Positions 44,042-51,557 of a stretch of 64,000 nt of DNA are shown in pieces. The stretch spans positions 124,001 through 188,000 of the forward strand of contig DASVRA010000035.1 in NCBI GenBank assembly GCA_036388855.1, given 5' to 3'. Source of the stretch: DASVRA01 sp036388855 (GTDB lineage: Bacteria; Pseudomonadota; Alphaproteobacteria; Caulobacterales; Caulobacteraceae). Position numbers and translations under genes: made by a program. The notes below the pieces were generated by a model. That model was not told the DNA's origin. It made no database searches and worked only from the letters and a program-made list of their open reading frames with translations. Positions within the stretch are counted from its first letter, which is position 1, and every line of letters begins with the position of its first letter.

Positions 44042-46009
44042 TTATGGCGCGGCTGTCTGAGTGGCTGAAGGCGCCAGCCCGAACACCTTCCGCAGGAACA
44101 GCGTCTCCGCCTCACGCTGCGAGTCCCGGTTCTGCTTTTTGCGGAACCCGTGGCCCTCGTCCTTGGCCAGCATGTACCAGACCTCCTGGCCGTTGCCGCG
44201 CACCTTGGCGACGATCTGCTCGGACTCGGTGTAGGGCACGCGCGGGTCGTTGCGGCCCTGGATCACGAACAGCGGCTTCTTCATCCTGTCGGTCAGGTTC
44301 AGCGGCGAGATGCTCTCCAGGAACGCGCGCATCTTCGGGTCGCGCTCGTCGCCGTATTCCACCCGGCGCAGGTCGCGGCGATAGCCCTCGGTATTCGCCA
44401 GGAAGGTGTTGAAGTTGGAGATGCCGACCACGTCGATCGCGCCCGCCAGCCGGTCGTTATAGGCGGCGAACGTCGCCAGCGACATGAACCCGCCGTAGGA
44501 GCCGCCGTAGACCACCACCCGCGTCGGATCGAGGTCCGGCTGCGTGGCGATCCAGTCGAGCAGGGCGCCGATGTCCTTCACCGTGTCCTGGCGCTTCATG
44601 CCGTTGTCTAGCTTCAGCCAGGTCTTGCCGTAGCCATCCGAGCCCCGGACGTTGGGCGCGATCGCCGCTGCGCCGAGCTCGTTCACCCAGTACTGGTAGG
44701 TGGCGGAGAAGCCCGGCCGCTCCTGCCCCTCCGGCCCGCCGTGGATCTGGATGATCACCGGCAGGCGCCCTCGCGGGTTCCTTGGCTTGTAGACCCAGGC
44801 CGGGATCTGCTTGCCGTCGAAGCTCCTGAAGCGGATCAGGCTAGGCTCCGCCATCTGGGCCGCGTTGAGCCCGCCCATTTCGCTCTCGGTCCACCGGACC
44901 AGCCGCGCCTGCGGCAGGTCCCAGCTCCAGACATCGGCGGGTGAAGTCGAGGTGTTCAGCCCGATCGCCAGCCGCTGCCCGTCCGGCGAGAACTTCAGCC
45001 CGGTCAGCACCCCCACCGGCAGCTTCGGCTGCGGCAGCGGCCGCCGCCCCGCGAGGTCGCGCACCACCACCTTGGAGCGCCCTTCCTCATTGATCGAGTA
45101 GGCCAGCGTGCGGCCGTCCTCGGTCAGGTCGAAGTCCTCGACCGGCCAGCGCCCTCCATCCGCAACCGGCGTGATCCGGCCGTTCCCCAGGTCGATGTAG
45201 ACCAGCCGCTGGACCTCCGAACCCTGGTCGGACAGCACCAGCACGCCCTTGCCGTCGGCGGTGAACTCGCCGCCGGTATAGGCGACCTCCTCCTTGCGCG
45301 GGTTCAGTTCGCGCGTCCGGCCGCTGGCCAGATCGAGGATGAACCGCTTGGACGAGGTGGCGGAGATGTCCTGGTTGAGCAGCAGCTTCGTCCCGTCCGG
45401 CGAGAACGCCAGCGGGTCCAGCGCCCCCGTCCCCTCCAGCGCCACCCGGCGCGTCGAGGGATCGCCCGCGCGCATCACCATGATGTCGTAATCGCCCGAC
45501 CCCGGCGTCACCCGGCTCCACGCCAGCCACTGGCCGTCACGGGAGAAAACGAAGGACGTATTGCGGGTCTTGGCCTCGGTGACCTGCGTCTCCGGCCCGC
45601 TCAGGCCGGCGGAATAAGCCTGATAGTACTCGTCCCCGCCGGTGTCGCGGCTAAACACGTAGCGGAAATCCGACTTCGGCTGGGCGGCGGTCTCGGCGAT
45701 CGGCTCGTCGAAGAAGGTGAGCTGAGTGCGGTCGGCGCCGGGCGCCTTCACCCGGTGCACCTGCGGCGTCTGTCCGAAGCGGGTGACGACCAGCATCGAC
45801 CCGTCCGGAGCCCAGTCGCCGAGCACCGCCGAGCGCGCGTTCTGATACCGCCTCAGCCCCTCGCGCACCTCCGCCGGCGTCTCCGGCACATTCTCCAGCA
45901 CCAGCGTCCCCGCTTCGCGGCGTTGGACAGCGGGCGAAGCGGTTTGAGCGACGACCGCGGTTGCGCTGCCGAGGAGCGCGAGAGCGAAAGCGGGGGCGAT
46001 GAGCTTCAT
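44042..46009 (-). CDS. S9-family prolyl oligopeptidase-like serine peptidase
   Basis: 655 aa. Signal peptide (about 1-20, ending AVVAQ), WD40/TolB-like beta-propeller (about 50-390: LGDWAPDGSMLVVTRFG, FSPDGTKLLLNQD, FSPDGQRLAIGLN) and a C-terminal alpha/beta hydrolase with VYGGSYGGFMSLATF (catalytic Ser), the Asp in QGRNDPRVP and the His in DEGHGFRKKQNR. ATG 46009 has AGGTGA upstream; GTG 46018 is less likely. Downstream of sucB with coupled spacing. Confidence 0.93.
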   Translation of the reverse strand: MKLIAPAFALALLGSATAVVAQTASPAVQRREAGTLVLENVPETPAEVREGLRRYQNARSAVLGDWAPDGSMLVVTRFGQTPQVHRVKAPGADRTQLTFFDEPIAETAAQPKSDFRYVFSRDTGGDEYYQAYSAGLSGPETQVTEAKTRNTSFVFSRDGQWLAWSRVTPGSGDYDIMVMRAGDPSTRRVALEGTGALDPLAFSPDGTKLLLNQDISATSSKRFILDLASGRTRELNPRKEEVAYTGGEFTADGKGVLVLSDQGSEVQRLVYIDLGNGRITPVADGGRWPVEDFDLTEDGRTLAYSINEEGRSKVVVRDLAGRRPLPQPKLPVGVLTGLKFSPDGQRLAIGLNTSTSPADVWSWDLPQARLVRWTESEMGGLNAAQMAEPSLIRFRSFDGKQIPAWVYKPRNPRGRLPVIIQIHGGPEGQERPGFSATYQYWVNELGAAAIAPNVRGSDGYGKTWLKLDNGMKRQDTVKDIGALLDWIATQPDLDPTRVVVYGGSYGGFMSLATFAAYNDRLAGAIDVVGISNFNTFLANTEGYRRDLRRVEYGDERDPKMRAFLESISPLNLTDRMKKPLFVIQGRNDPRVPYTESEQIVAKVRGNGQEVWYMLAKDEGHGFRKKQNRDSQREAETLFLRKVFGLAPSATQTAAP

Positions 46010-46018
46010 GCCGTTCAC

Positions 46019-47374
46019 CTATACCTCCAGCAGCAGACGCTCTGGATCTTCGATGTTTTCCTTCACCCGCACCAGCCAGGTCACCGCTTCCTTGCCGTCG
46101 ACGATGCGGTGATCGTAGCTGAGCGCCAGGTACATCATCGGCCGCACCACCACTTGGCCGCCAACCGCCACGGGCCGCTCCTGGATCTTGTGCATGCCGA
46201 GCACGCCCGACTGCGGCGCGTTCAGGATCGGCGTGGACATCAGCGAGCCGTAGACCCCGCCGTTGGAGATGGTGAAGGTGCCGCCCTGCAGGTCCTCGAG
46301 CGCGAGATGGCCGTCTCGGGCCTTCTTACCGAGTTCGCCGATGGCTTTCTCCACCTCGGCAAGGCTGAGTTGGTCAGCGTCGCGCAGCACCGGCACCACC
46401 AGGCCTTTCTCGGTGCCGACCGCCACGCCGAGGTCATAGTGGTTCTTGTAGATGATGTCGGTCCCCTCGATCTCGGCGTTGACCGCGGGCACCTCCTTCA
46501 GCGCCTGGATCACCGCCTTCACGAAGAAGCCCATGAAGCCGAGCTTCACCCCGTGGCGTTTCTCGAACTGGTCCTTGTATTGCGAGCGCAGCGCCATCAC
46601 CGCGCTCATATCCACCTCGTTGAAGGTGGTGAGCATGGCGGCGCTGTTCTGGGCCTCCTTCAGCCGCCGCGCGATGGTCTGGCGCAGCCGGGTCATCTTC
46701 ACCCGCTCCTCGCGTTCGCCGAGTTGACGCGGCTCTAGGATCGGCGGCGCCTGGACCTGCGGCTGGGGTTGGGAGCGCTGTTCAAGAGCGGCCAGTGCGT
46801 CGCCCTTGGTAATGCGGCCGTCCTTGCCCGTGCCGGAGATCGCCTGAGGGTCAATCCCGGCCTCCGAGACGATGCGCTGGGCCGAAGGCGACAGCGGCGC
46901 GGCCGCTGCCTTGGCCGCGGCAGGTTCGGCCGCCGGGCGGCCGGTCTGCTCCGGCGAGCGCAGATCGGTGATCGGCGCGGGCTTGCCGCCGCCGTCCTGG
47001 CGCGAGGCCGAGGGCGCGGCCTGGGCGTTCGGCGTTCCCGCGCTCTCGGGCGCGCCTTCGCCATCGGGAGCGGGCGAAACGGTGGTGCCGCCGTTCGCTT
47101 GAGAGGTCACGGCGGCCGGGGCTGGTGAAGCTACCGCACCGCTCTCGCTGACCTTGCCCAGCACCTGGCCAGGCGTCACCGTCGCGCCTTCGCCGGCAGA
47201 GACGTCCGACAGCACCCCGTCCGAGGGGGCGGCCACTTCGAGCGAGACCTTGTCGGTCTCCAGTTCGACCAGCACTTCGTCCTTCTTCACCGCATCGCCC
47301 GGCTTCTTGGTCCAGCGCGCCACGGTGGCCTCGGCCACGGACTCGCCGAGGGTGGGGGTGAGAATGTCGGTCAT
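46019..47374 (-). CDS. sucB: 2-oxoglutarate dehydrogenase E2 (dihydrolipoamide succinyltransferase)
   Basis: 451 aa. Lipoyl domain (ILTPTLGESVAEATVARW, lipoyl Lys in LETDKVSLEV), long Ala/Pro-rich linker, peripheral-subunit-binding domain (LSPSAQRIVSEAGIDPQAI) and succinyltransferase domain with ALSYDHRIVDGKEAVTWL. The N-terminus and the SYDHR active site mark SucB rather than BkdE2. Unusually it is 9 kb from sucA and on the opposite strand; palindromic repeats begin 38 bases upstream of its start. Confidence 0.95.
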   Translation of the reverse strand: MTDILTPTLGESVAEATVARWTKKPGDAVKKDEVLVELETDKVSLEVAAPSDGVLSDVSAGEGATVTPGQVLGKVSESGAVASPAPAAVTSQANGGTTVSPAPDGEGAPESAGTPNAQAAPSASRQDGGGKPAPITDLRSPEQTGRPAAEPAAAKAAAAPLSPSAQRIVSEAGIDPQAISGTGKDGRITKGDALAALEQRSQPQPQVQAPPILEPRQLGEREERVKMTRLRQTIARRLKEAQNSAAMLTTFNEVDMSAVMALRSQYKDQFEKRHGVKLGFMGFFVKAVIQALKEVPAVNAEIEGTDIIYKNHYDLGVAVGTEKGLVVPVLRDADQLSLAEVEKAIGELGKKARDGHLALEDLQGGTFTISNGGVYGSLMSTPILNAPQSGVLGMHKIQERPVAVGGQVVVRPMMYLALSYDHRIVDGKEAVTWLVRVKENIEDPERLLLEV

Positions 47375-47411
47375 GTGAACGGTTCCAGCTCTGCTGCGGG
47401 TCTTTACCCAA

Positions 47412-47510
47412 TCCGCTCATTCCCGCGAAAGCGGGACCTGGTTGTTTATCATCGGGCTGGGCTTCAGAAAAAGCCTAGGCCCCCCGCTTTCGCGGGGATA
47501 AGCGGTAGAG
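47412..47510. repeat. Repeat pair C: short gene-less version of the GIY-YIG element
   Basis: Two facing copies, C1 at 47412-47441 (plus orientation) and C2 at 47468-47510 (minus orientation), about 99 bp in all. Read on the minus strand, C2 continues inward as aggctttttctgaagccc, identical to bases 36660-36677 of the GIY-YIG element up to its start codon. The inner flank of C1 shares acaacca with the other end. It is best read as an internal deletion of the full element. It lies between sucB and the DUF2474 gene. Confidence 0.8.
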
Positions 47511-47517
47511 AGGCGGG

Positions 47518-47667
47518 TCACAACTTCAGCAGCGCCCTCAAGCCATAGGCCACCGTTGCGGTGGCGGCGGCGGCGGCAAGCGCCAGGCCGACGAACCACA
47601 GGAGCCGGCGCCAGAGGGGCGGTTGCGGGTCGGAGGAGTCGGGAGGACCTTCAATGATAGCCGGCAT
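47518..47667 (-). CDS. DUF2474-like microprotein (bd-oxidase small subunit type)
   Basis: 49 aa, overlapping the 3' end of cydB by 17 bases in another frame. After a Pro-rich start it reads PLWRRLLWFVGLALAAAAAT, one TM helix, ending YGLRALLKL. The position directly after cydB and the W-R-R-L-x-W-F helix start match the DUF2474/CydX-type single-helix subunits that stabilise bd oxidases. ATG 47667 has AAGG upstream. The family match is by position and pattern. Confidence 0.7.
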   Translation of the reverse strand: MPAIIEGPPDSSDPQPPLWRRLLWFVGLALAAAAATATVAYGLRALLKL

Positions 47668-48679
47668 CGGCGCTGACCTTGCCGCGGAAGACCCAGTAGA
47701 CCCAGGCGGTGTAGCCCAGGATCAGGGGGAGGAGGACGCTGACGCCGACGAGCATGAAGCCGAGGGAGCTGGGTTCGGAGGCGGCTTGGCGGAAGGTGAG
47801 GGCGTAGGGGGCGACGTAGGGGAAGAAGCCGACGGCGAGACCGAGGTAGCCGGAGAGGAAGACCAGGACGGCGCCTAGGTAGGGCTTGGCCTGGGAGTGG
47901 CGGCGGAGGCCCCAGGCGATCACGAGCAGCCCGGCCAGGCCTAGGGCGGGGATGGACAGGAGCGGCAGGAGGCGGCGCCAGTTGATGGCTGCGCCGCGGA
48001 TGCCCCAGCGTTCGGTGATGTCGGGGTGGAGGAACAGGGTCGCGAGACTGACCGCGGCCAAGGCCAGCGCCACGGTGGCGGCCGACCAGAAGGTCCAGCG
48101 GCGGGCGCGGCCGTGCAGTTCGTCCTCGGTCTTCCAGAGGAGCCAGGCGGCGCCCAGCAGGGCGTAGCCGGCGACGACGCCGCAGGCGACCAGCAGGGTG
48201 TAAGGCGTAAGCCAGTCGAAGGCGCCGCCGGCGAAGGCGCCGGTTCTGGTGGCGCGCACGCCTTGGATGAAACCGCCCAGGATCAGGCCTTGGCAGAAGG
48301 CGGCGGTGAGCGAGCCGGCGGTGAAGGCGGCGGTCCAGAAGCGCTTGCCTCGTGCTCGGCCGCGCAGGCGGAACTCGAAGGCGACGCCGCGCAGGATCAG
48401 GCCCATCAGCATGGCGTAGACCGGCAGGTAGAGAGCCGGCATCAGCAGGGCGTAGGCGGCGGGGAAGGCGGCGAGCAGGCCGCCGCCGCCCAGCACCAGC
48501 CAGGTCTCGTTGCCGTCCCAGACGGGGGCGATGGTGTCCATCATCGTCGTCCGCTCCTCGGGCGAAGCGGCGAAGGGGAAGAGGATGCCGACGCCGAGGT
48601 CGAAGCCGTCGAGCAGCACATACATGAACACGGCGACGGCGATGATCCCGGCCCAGATCAGAGGGAGGTCGAGGGTCAT
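47651..48679 (-). CDS. cydB: Cytochrome bd-type quinol oxidase subunit II
   Basis: 342 aa, about nine TM helices. Begins LPLIWAGIIAVAVFMYVLLDGFDLGVGIL split over the family's first helix, then APVWDGNETWLVLGGGGLLAAFP, both hallmarks of CydB/CioB. Overlaps the cydA stop by four bases. Partner of CydA in reducing O2 to water with quinol. Confidence 0.95.
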   Translation of the reverse strand: MTLDLPLIWAGIIAVAVFMYVLLDGFDLGVGILFPFAASPEERTTMMDTIAPVWDGNETWLVLGGGGLLAAFPAAYALLMPALYLPVYAMLMGLILRGVAFEFRLRGRARGKRFWTAAFTAGSLTAAFCQGLILGGFIQGVRATRTGAFAGGAFDWLTPYTLLVACGVVAGYALLGAAWLLWKTEDELHGRARRWTFWSAATVALALAAVSLATLFLHPDITERWGIRGAAINWRRLLPLLSIPALGLAGLLVIAWGLRRHSQAKPYLGAVLVFLSGYLGLAVGFFPYVAPYALTFRQAASEPSSLGFMLVGVSVLLPLILGYTAWVYWVFRGKVSADAGYH

Positions 48680-50106
48680 GGCCGCCCTCCGTCCGGGGAA
48701 GCGCCGCGTGGGGGCACGGGAGCGTTCGGGTCGTGGTCGGGAGCGGCGCCGAGGGACCAGCCGGGAGGACGACGTTCGGGCGGGCGAGGTTCGGCGGCGC
48801 CGGGGACGGGGCCTTCGGCGATCAGGCGCAGGATGTAGAGGGCGCCGACGCTAAAGACGACGGCGTAGACGATCAGGAACGCGATCAGCGAGGCGGAGAC
48901 GGAGCCCGCCGCTATGGGCGAGACGGAGTCGGCGGTGCGGAGCAGGCCGTAGACGGTGTAGGGCTGGCGGCCGACCTCGGCGACGGTCCAGCCGGCGATC
49001 ACAGCGACGAAGCCGGCGGGGCCCATCAGGACCGTGGCCCAGAGGAAGGGCTTGGTGCGCTCGATGCGTCGGCGCCACCAGAGGAAGGCGCCCCAGAGGC
49101 CGAGCGCAATCATCGACAGGCCCAGGCCGACCATGATGCGGAAGGCCCAGAAGACGATAGCGACAGGGGGCTGGTCGCGGCGGGGGAAGGCTTTCAGGCC
49201 CTCGAGTTCGGCGGTGGTTTCGCCCGCGGTGATCCAGCTCCCGATCTTGGGGATGGAGAATTCGAAGTCATTGCCCTGCCGCTCGCGGTTGGGCCAGGCG
49301 AGGATGTGGAACGGCTGCTCGGCGCGCGTTTCCCAGAAGGCTTCGACGGCGGCGAGCTTGGTCGGCTGGAGGTCGCGGAGCAACTTGCCGGCCATGTCGC
49401 CGACGGCGAGCTGGAGACTGGCGACCAGGGCGAACATGCCGATGGCCATGCGGATGGCGATGCGGCTTTCCTCCTGGCCGGGGCGGCGGAGCAGCTGCCA
49501 GGCGGAGGCCGCGCCGACCACCAGGGCGGTGGAGAGGTAGGCGGCCAGGACCATGTGGGCGAAGCGGACGGGGAAGCTCGGGGAGAAGACCACCTTGAAC
49601 CAGTCCTGGGCGATGAAGCGGCCGTCGGGGGCGACGACGTGGCCGGTCGGGTATTGCATCCAGCTGTTGGCGGAGATGATCCAGAAGGCGGAGATCAGGG
49701 TGCCGACCGCGACCATGCAGGTGGCGAGGAAGTGGAGGCGAGGACCGACCTTCTTCCAGCCGAACAGCATGACGCCGAGGAAGCTGGCCTCAAGGAAGAA
49801 GGCGGTTAGGACCTCGTAAGCCAGGAGGGGGCCGATCACCGGGGCGGCCTTGACGGTGAAGGCGCTCCAGTTGGCGCCGAACTGGTAGCTCATCACCACG
49901 CCGGAGACGACGCCCATGCCGAAGGACAGCGCGAAGATCTTCAGCCAGAACAGGTAGAGGGTCTTGAACGCCTCGCGCCGGGTGAGGAGCCAGAGGCCTT
50001 CGAGGACGGCGAGGTAGCTGGCGAGCCCGATGGTGAAGCTCGGGAAGATGATGTGCCAGGCGATGGTGAAGGCGAACTGCAGGCGCGAGAGGATCAGCGC
50101 GTCCAT
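48676..50106 (-). CDS. cydA: Cytochrome bd-type quinol oxidase subunit I (CioA-like)
   Basis: 476 aa. RLQFAFTIAWHIIFPSFTIG contains the haem ligand His18; FEFSIPKIGSW and EVGRQPYTVYGLLRTADSVS are quinol-site motifs. The length and short Q-loop fit the cyanide-insensitive CioA type rather than E. coli CydA. Probably gives respiration at low O2 or under inhibitors. fabI lies 25 bases upstream on the same strand, an unrelated neighbour. Confidence 0.94.
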   Translation of the reverse strand: MDALILSRLQFAFTIAWHIIFPSFTIGLASYLAVLEGLWLLTRREAFKTLYLFWLKIFALSFGMGVVSGVVMSYQFGANWSAFTVKAAPVIGPLLAYEVLTAFFLEASFLGVMLFGWKKVGPRLHFLATCMVAVGTLISAFWIISANSWMQYPTGHVVAPDGRFIAQDWFKVVFSPSFPVRFAHMVLAAYLSTALVVGAASAWQLLRRPGQEESRIAIRMAIGMFALVASLQLAVGDMAGKLLRDLQPTKLAAVEAFWETRAEQPFHILAWPNRERQGNDFEFSIPKIGSWITAGETTAELEGLKAFPRRDQPPVAIVFWAFRIMVGLGLSMIALGLWGAFLWWRRRIERTKPFLWATVLMGPAGFVAVIAGWTVAEVGRQPYTVYGLLRTADSVSPIAAGSVSASLIAFLIVYAVVFSVGALYILRLIAEGPVPGAAEPRPPERRPPGWSLGAAPDHDPNAPVPPRGASPDGGRP

Positions 50107-50130
50107 GGCCCCTCTCCTCCCGCCTGACCG

Positions 50131-50946
50131 TCAGCTCTCGGAGGAGTCCGGCAGGCCCATCATGTGGAAGCCGGCGTCGACGTGGACGACTTCGCCGGTG
50201 GTGGAGCGGCCCAGCGGGGAGAGCAGCCAGAGGGCGCAGCCGGCGACGCCTTCCATGGAGGTGTCCTCCTTGAGGGCGCTCAGAGCGCGGCCCTGGGCCA
50301 GCATGCCGCGGCCGCCGGAGATGCCGGCGAGCGACAGGGTGCGCATGGCGCCGGCGGAGATGGCGTTGACGCGGATGCCCCTGGGGCCGAGGTCGCGGGC
50401 GGCGTAGCGGGTGGCGGCCTCCAGCCCGGCCTTGGCCACGCCCATGGTGTTGTAGTTGGGGATGGCGCGTTCGGCGCCGAGGTAGGTCATGGTCACGATC
50501 GAGCCGCCGCCCGGCATCAGCTTTGCGGCGCGGCGGGCGCTGTCGACGAAGCTGAACACCGAAATGTTCATCGCTAAAAGAAAGCTGTCGCGGGTGGTGT
50601 TGTCGACGAAGGAGCCCTGCAGCTCGTTCTTGTTGGCGAAGGCGACCGAGTGGACGAGGAAGTCGATGGTCCCGAACGCCCGCTCCACCTCGGCGAAGGC
50701 GGCGTCCATGGAGGCGTCGTCGGTGACGTCCGCGGGGATCATCAGCTTGCCGCCGATGCTCTCGACCAGCGGGCGGACCCGGCGCTCCAGCGCCTCGCCC
50801 ATGTAGGTGAAGGCCAGTTCCGCGCCCTGGGCGGCGAGCTGGGAGGCGATGCCCCAGGCGATGGACTTGTCGTTGGCCACGCCCATGACCACGCCCTTCT
50901 TGCCGGCCATCAGCTCGCCCTTGGGCAGGTCGTAGGCTTCGGCCAT
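50131..50946 (-). CDS. fabI: Enoyl-[acyl-carrier-protein] reductase (NADH)
   Basis: 271 aa SDR-fold enzyme for the last step of fatty-acid elongation. NAD-binding KKGVVMGVANDKSIAWGIA, LVHSVAFANK, and the active-site NYNTMGVAKAGLEAATRYAA (Tyr-x6-Lys) then RVNAISAGAMRTLSLAGI. ATG 50946 has GGGAG ten bases upstream. Confidence 0.95.
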   Translation of the reverse strand: MAEAYDLPKGELMAGKKGVVMGVANDKSIAWGIASQLAAQGAELAFTYMGEALERRVRPLVESIGGKLMIPADVTDDASMDAAFAEVERAFGTIDFLVHSVAFANKNELQGSFVDNTTRDSFLLAMNISVFSFVDSARRAAKLMPGGGSIVTMTYLGAERAIPNYNTMGVAKAGLEAATRYAARDLGPRGIRVNAISAGAMRTLSLAGISGGRGMLAQGRALSALKEDTSMEGVAGCALWLLSPLGRSTTGEVVHVDAGFHMMGLPDSSES

Positions 50947-50988
50947 GGCGCGCGCTCCCGTGGTTGCGGGGCGCTTTGTGACCGTGGC

Positions 50989-51408
50989 TCAGGCTTCGTG
51001 CAACAGGTCCGCGACGCTGACCTTGGCCAGCTGGTCGGTGGCGGCCGCGTCGGCGGCCTCGATCGCGCGGACGACCTGGCGGGGGATGCGCTCTCCGATG
51101 GGGCAGCCCTTGGCGCCGGGCGGCGGCACCCCGAAATGGGCGCAGCCGTGGACGGCGCGCAGCACCTGGTCCAGGCAGATGTCCGCGGGCCGGCGCAGCA
51201 GCCAGGCGCCGCCGTTGGCGCCGGGGCGGGTGGCGATCAGCCCGGCCTTGGCCAGCATGGCGGTGACGCGGCGCACCACCACCGGGTTGGTGGGGATGGA
51301 GGTGGCAAGCTCGGCGCTCGACACTGCCCCCTCGGCCGAGGTCGCGCCCTTGTGGGCCAGGTAGGCCAGGGCGTGGGCGGCGACGGGGAAGCGTTGGCTG
51401 TCGGACAC
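50989..51408 (-). CDS. Rrf2-family transcriptional regulator
   Basis: 139 aa, GTG start 51408. Winged helix (FPVAAHALAYLAHKG, IPTNPVVVRRVTAMLAKAGL with the recognition helix, wing TRPGANGGAWLL). Three cysteines at 78, 89 and 102 lie where Rrf2 proteins bind Fe-S clusters, but the spacing (x10, x12) is not that of IscR or NsrR. It precedes fabI and cydAB on the same strand and is divergent from kup; it might regulate the bd oxidase, which is inference. Confidence 0.88.
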   Translation of the reverse strand: MSDSQRFPVAAHALAYLAHKGATSAEGAVSSAELATSIPTNPVVVRRVTAMLAKAGLIATRPGANGGAWLLRRPADICLDQVLRAVHGCAHFGVPPPGAKGCPIGERIPRQVVRAIEAADAAATDQLAKVSVADLLHEA

Positions 51409-51433
51409 AGCTGGAACCTAAGCCATACGGGGC

Positions 51434-51486
51434 GGCGTTCAACCGGCTTGCGGCGGGTGCGACGTGAAGGCGCGCCGTTGAACGCC
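51434..51486. promoter_or_regulatory. Divergent promoter region rrf2/kup with 10-bp inverted repeat
   Basis: ggcgttcaac (51434-51443) and gttgaacgcc (51477-51486) form a perfect inverted repeat 33 bases apart. Each arm contains TTGAAC reading outward, a plausible -35. For kup, TTGAAC (51478-51483) is followed after 17 bases by TATCCG. The symmetry could be paired promoters or an operator for the adjacent Rrf2 protein. Confidence 0.4.
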
Positions 51487-51557
51487 CATATGATTGGGAG
51501 TATCCGCGCCGCTTCGCCCGCCGCCCCGGGCCAGGCGGGCGGTTCGAAAGACACCTG

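Noticed and set aside
47412..47510. Possible CRISPR array from repeated hairpin units
   Set aside because: Only two units, in opposite orientation, with no regular spacers or cas genes.
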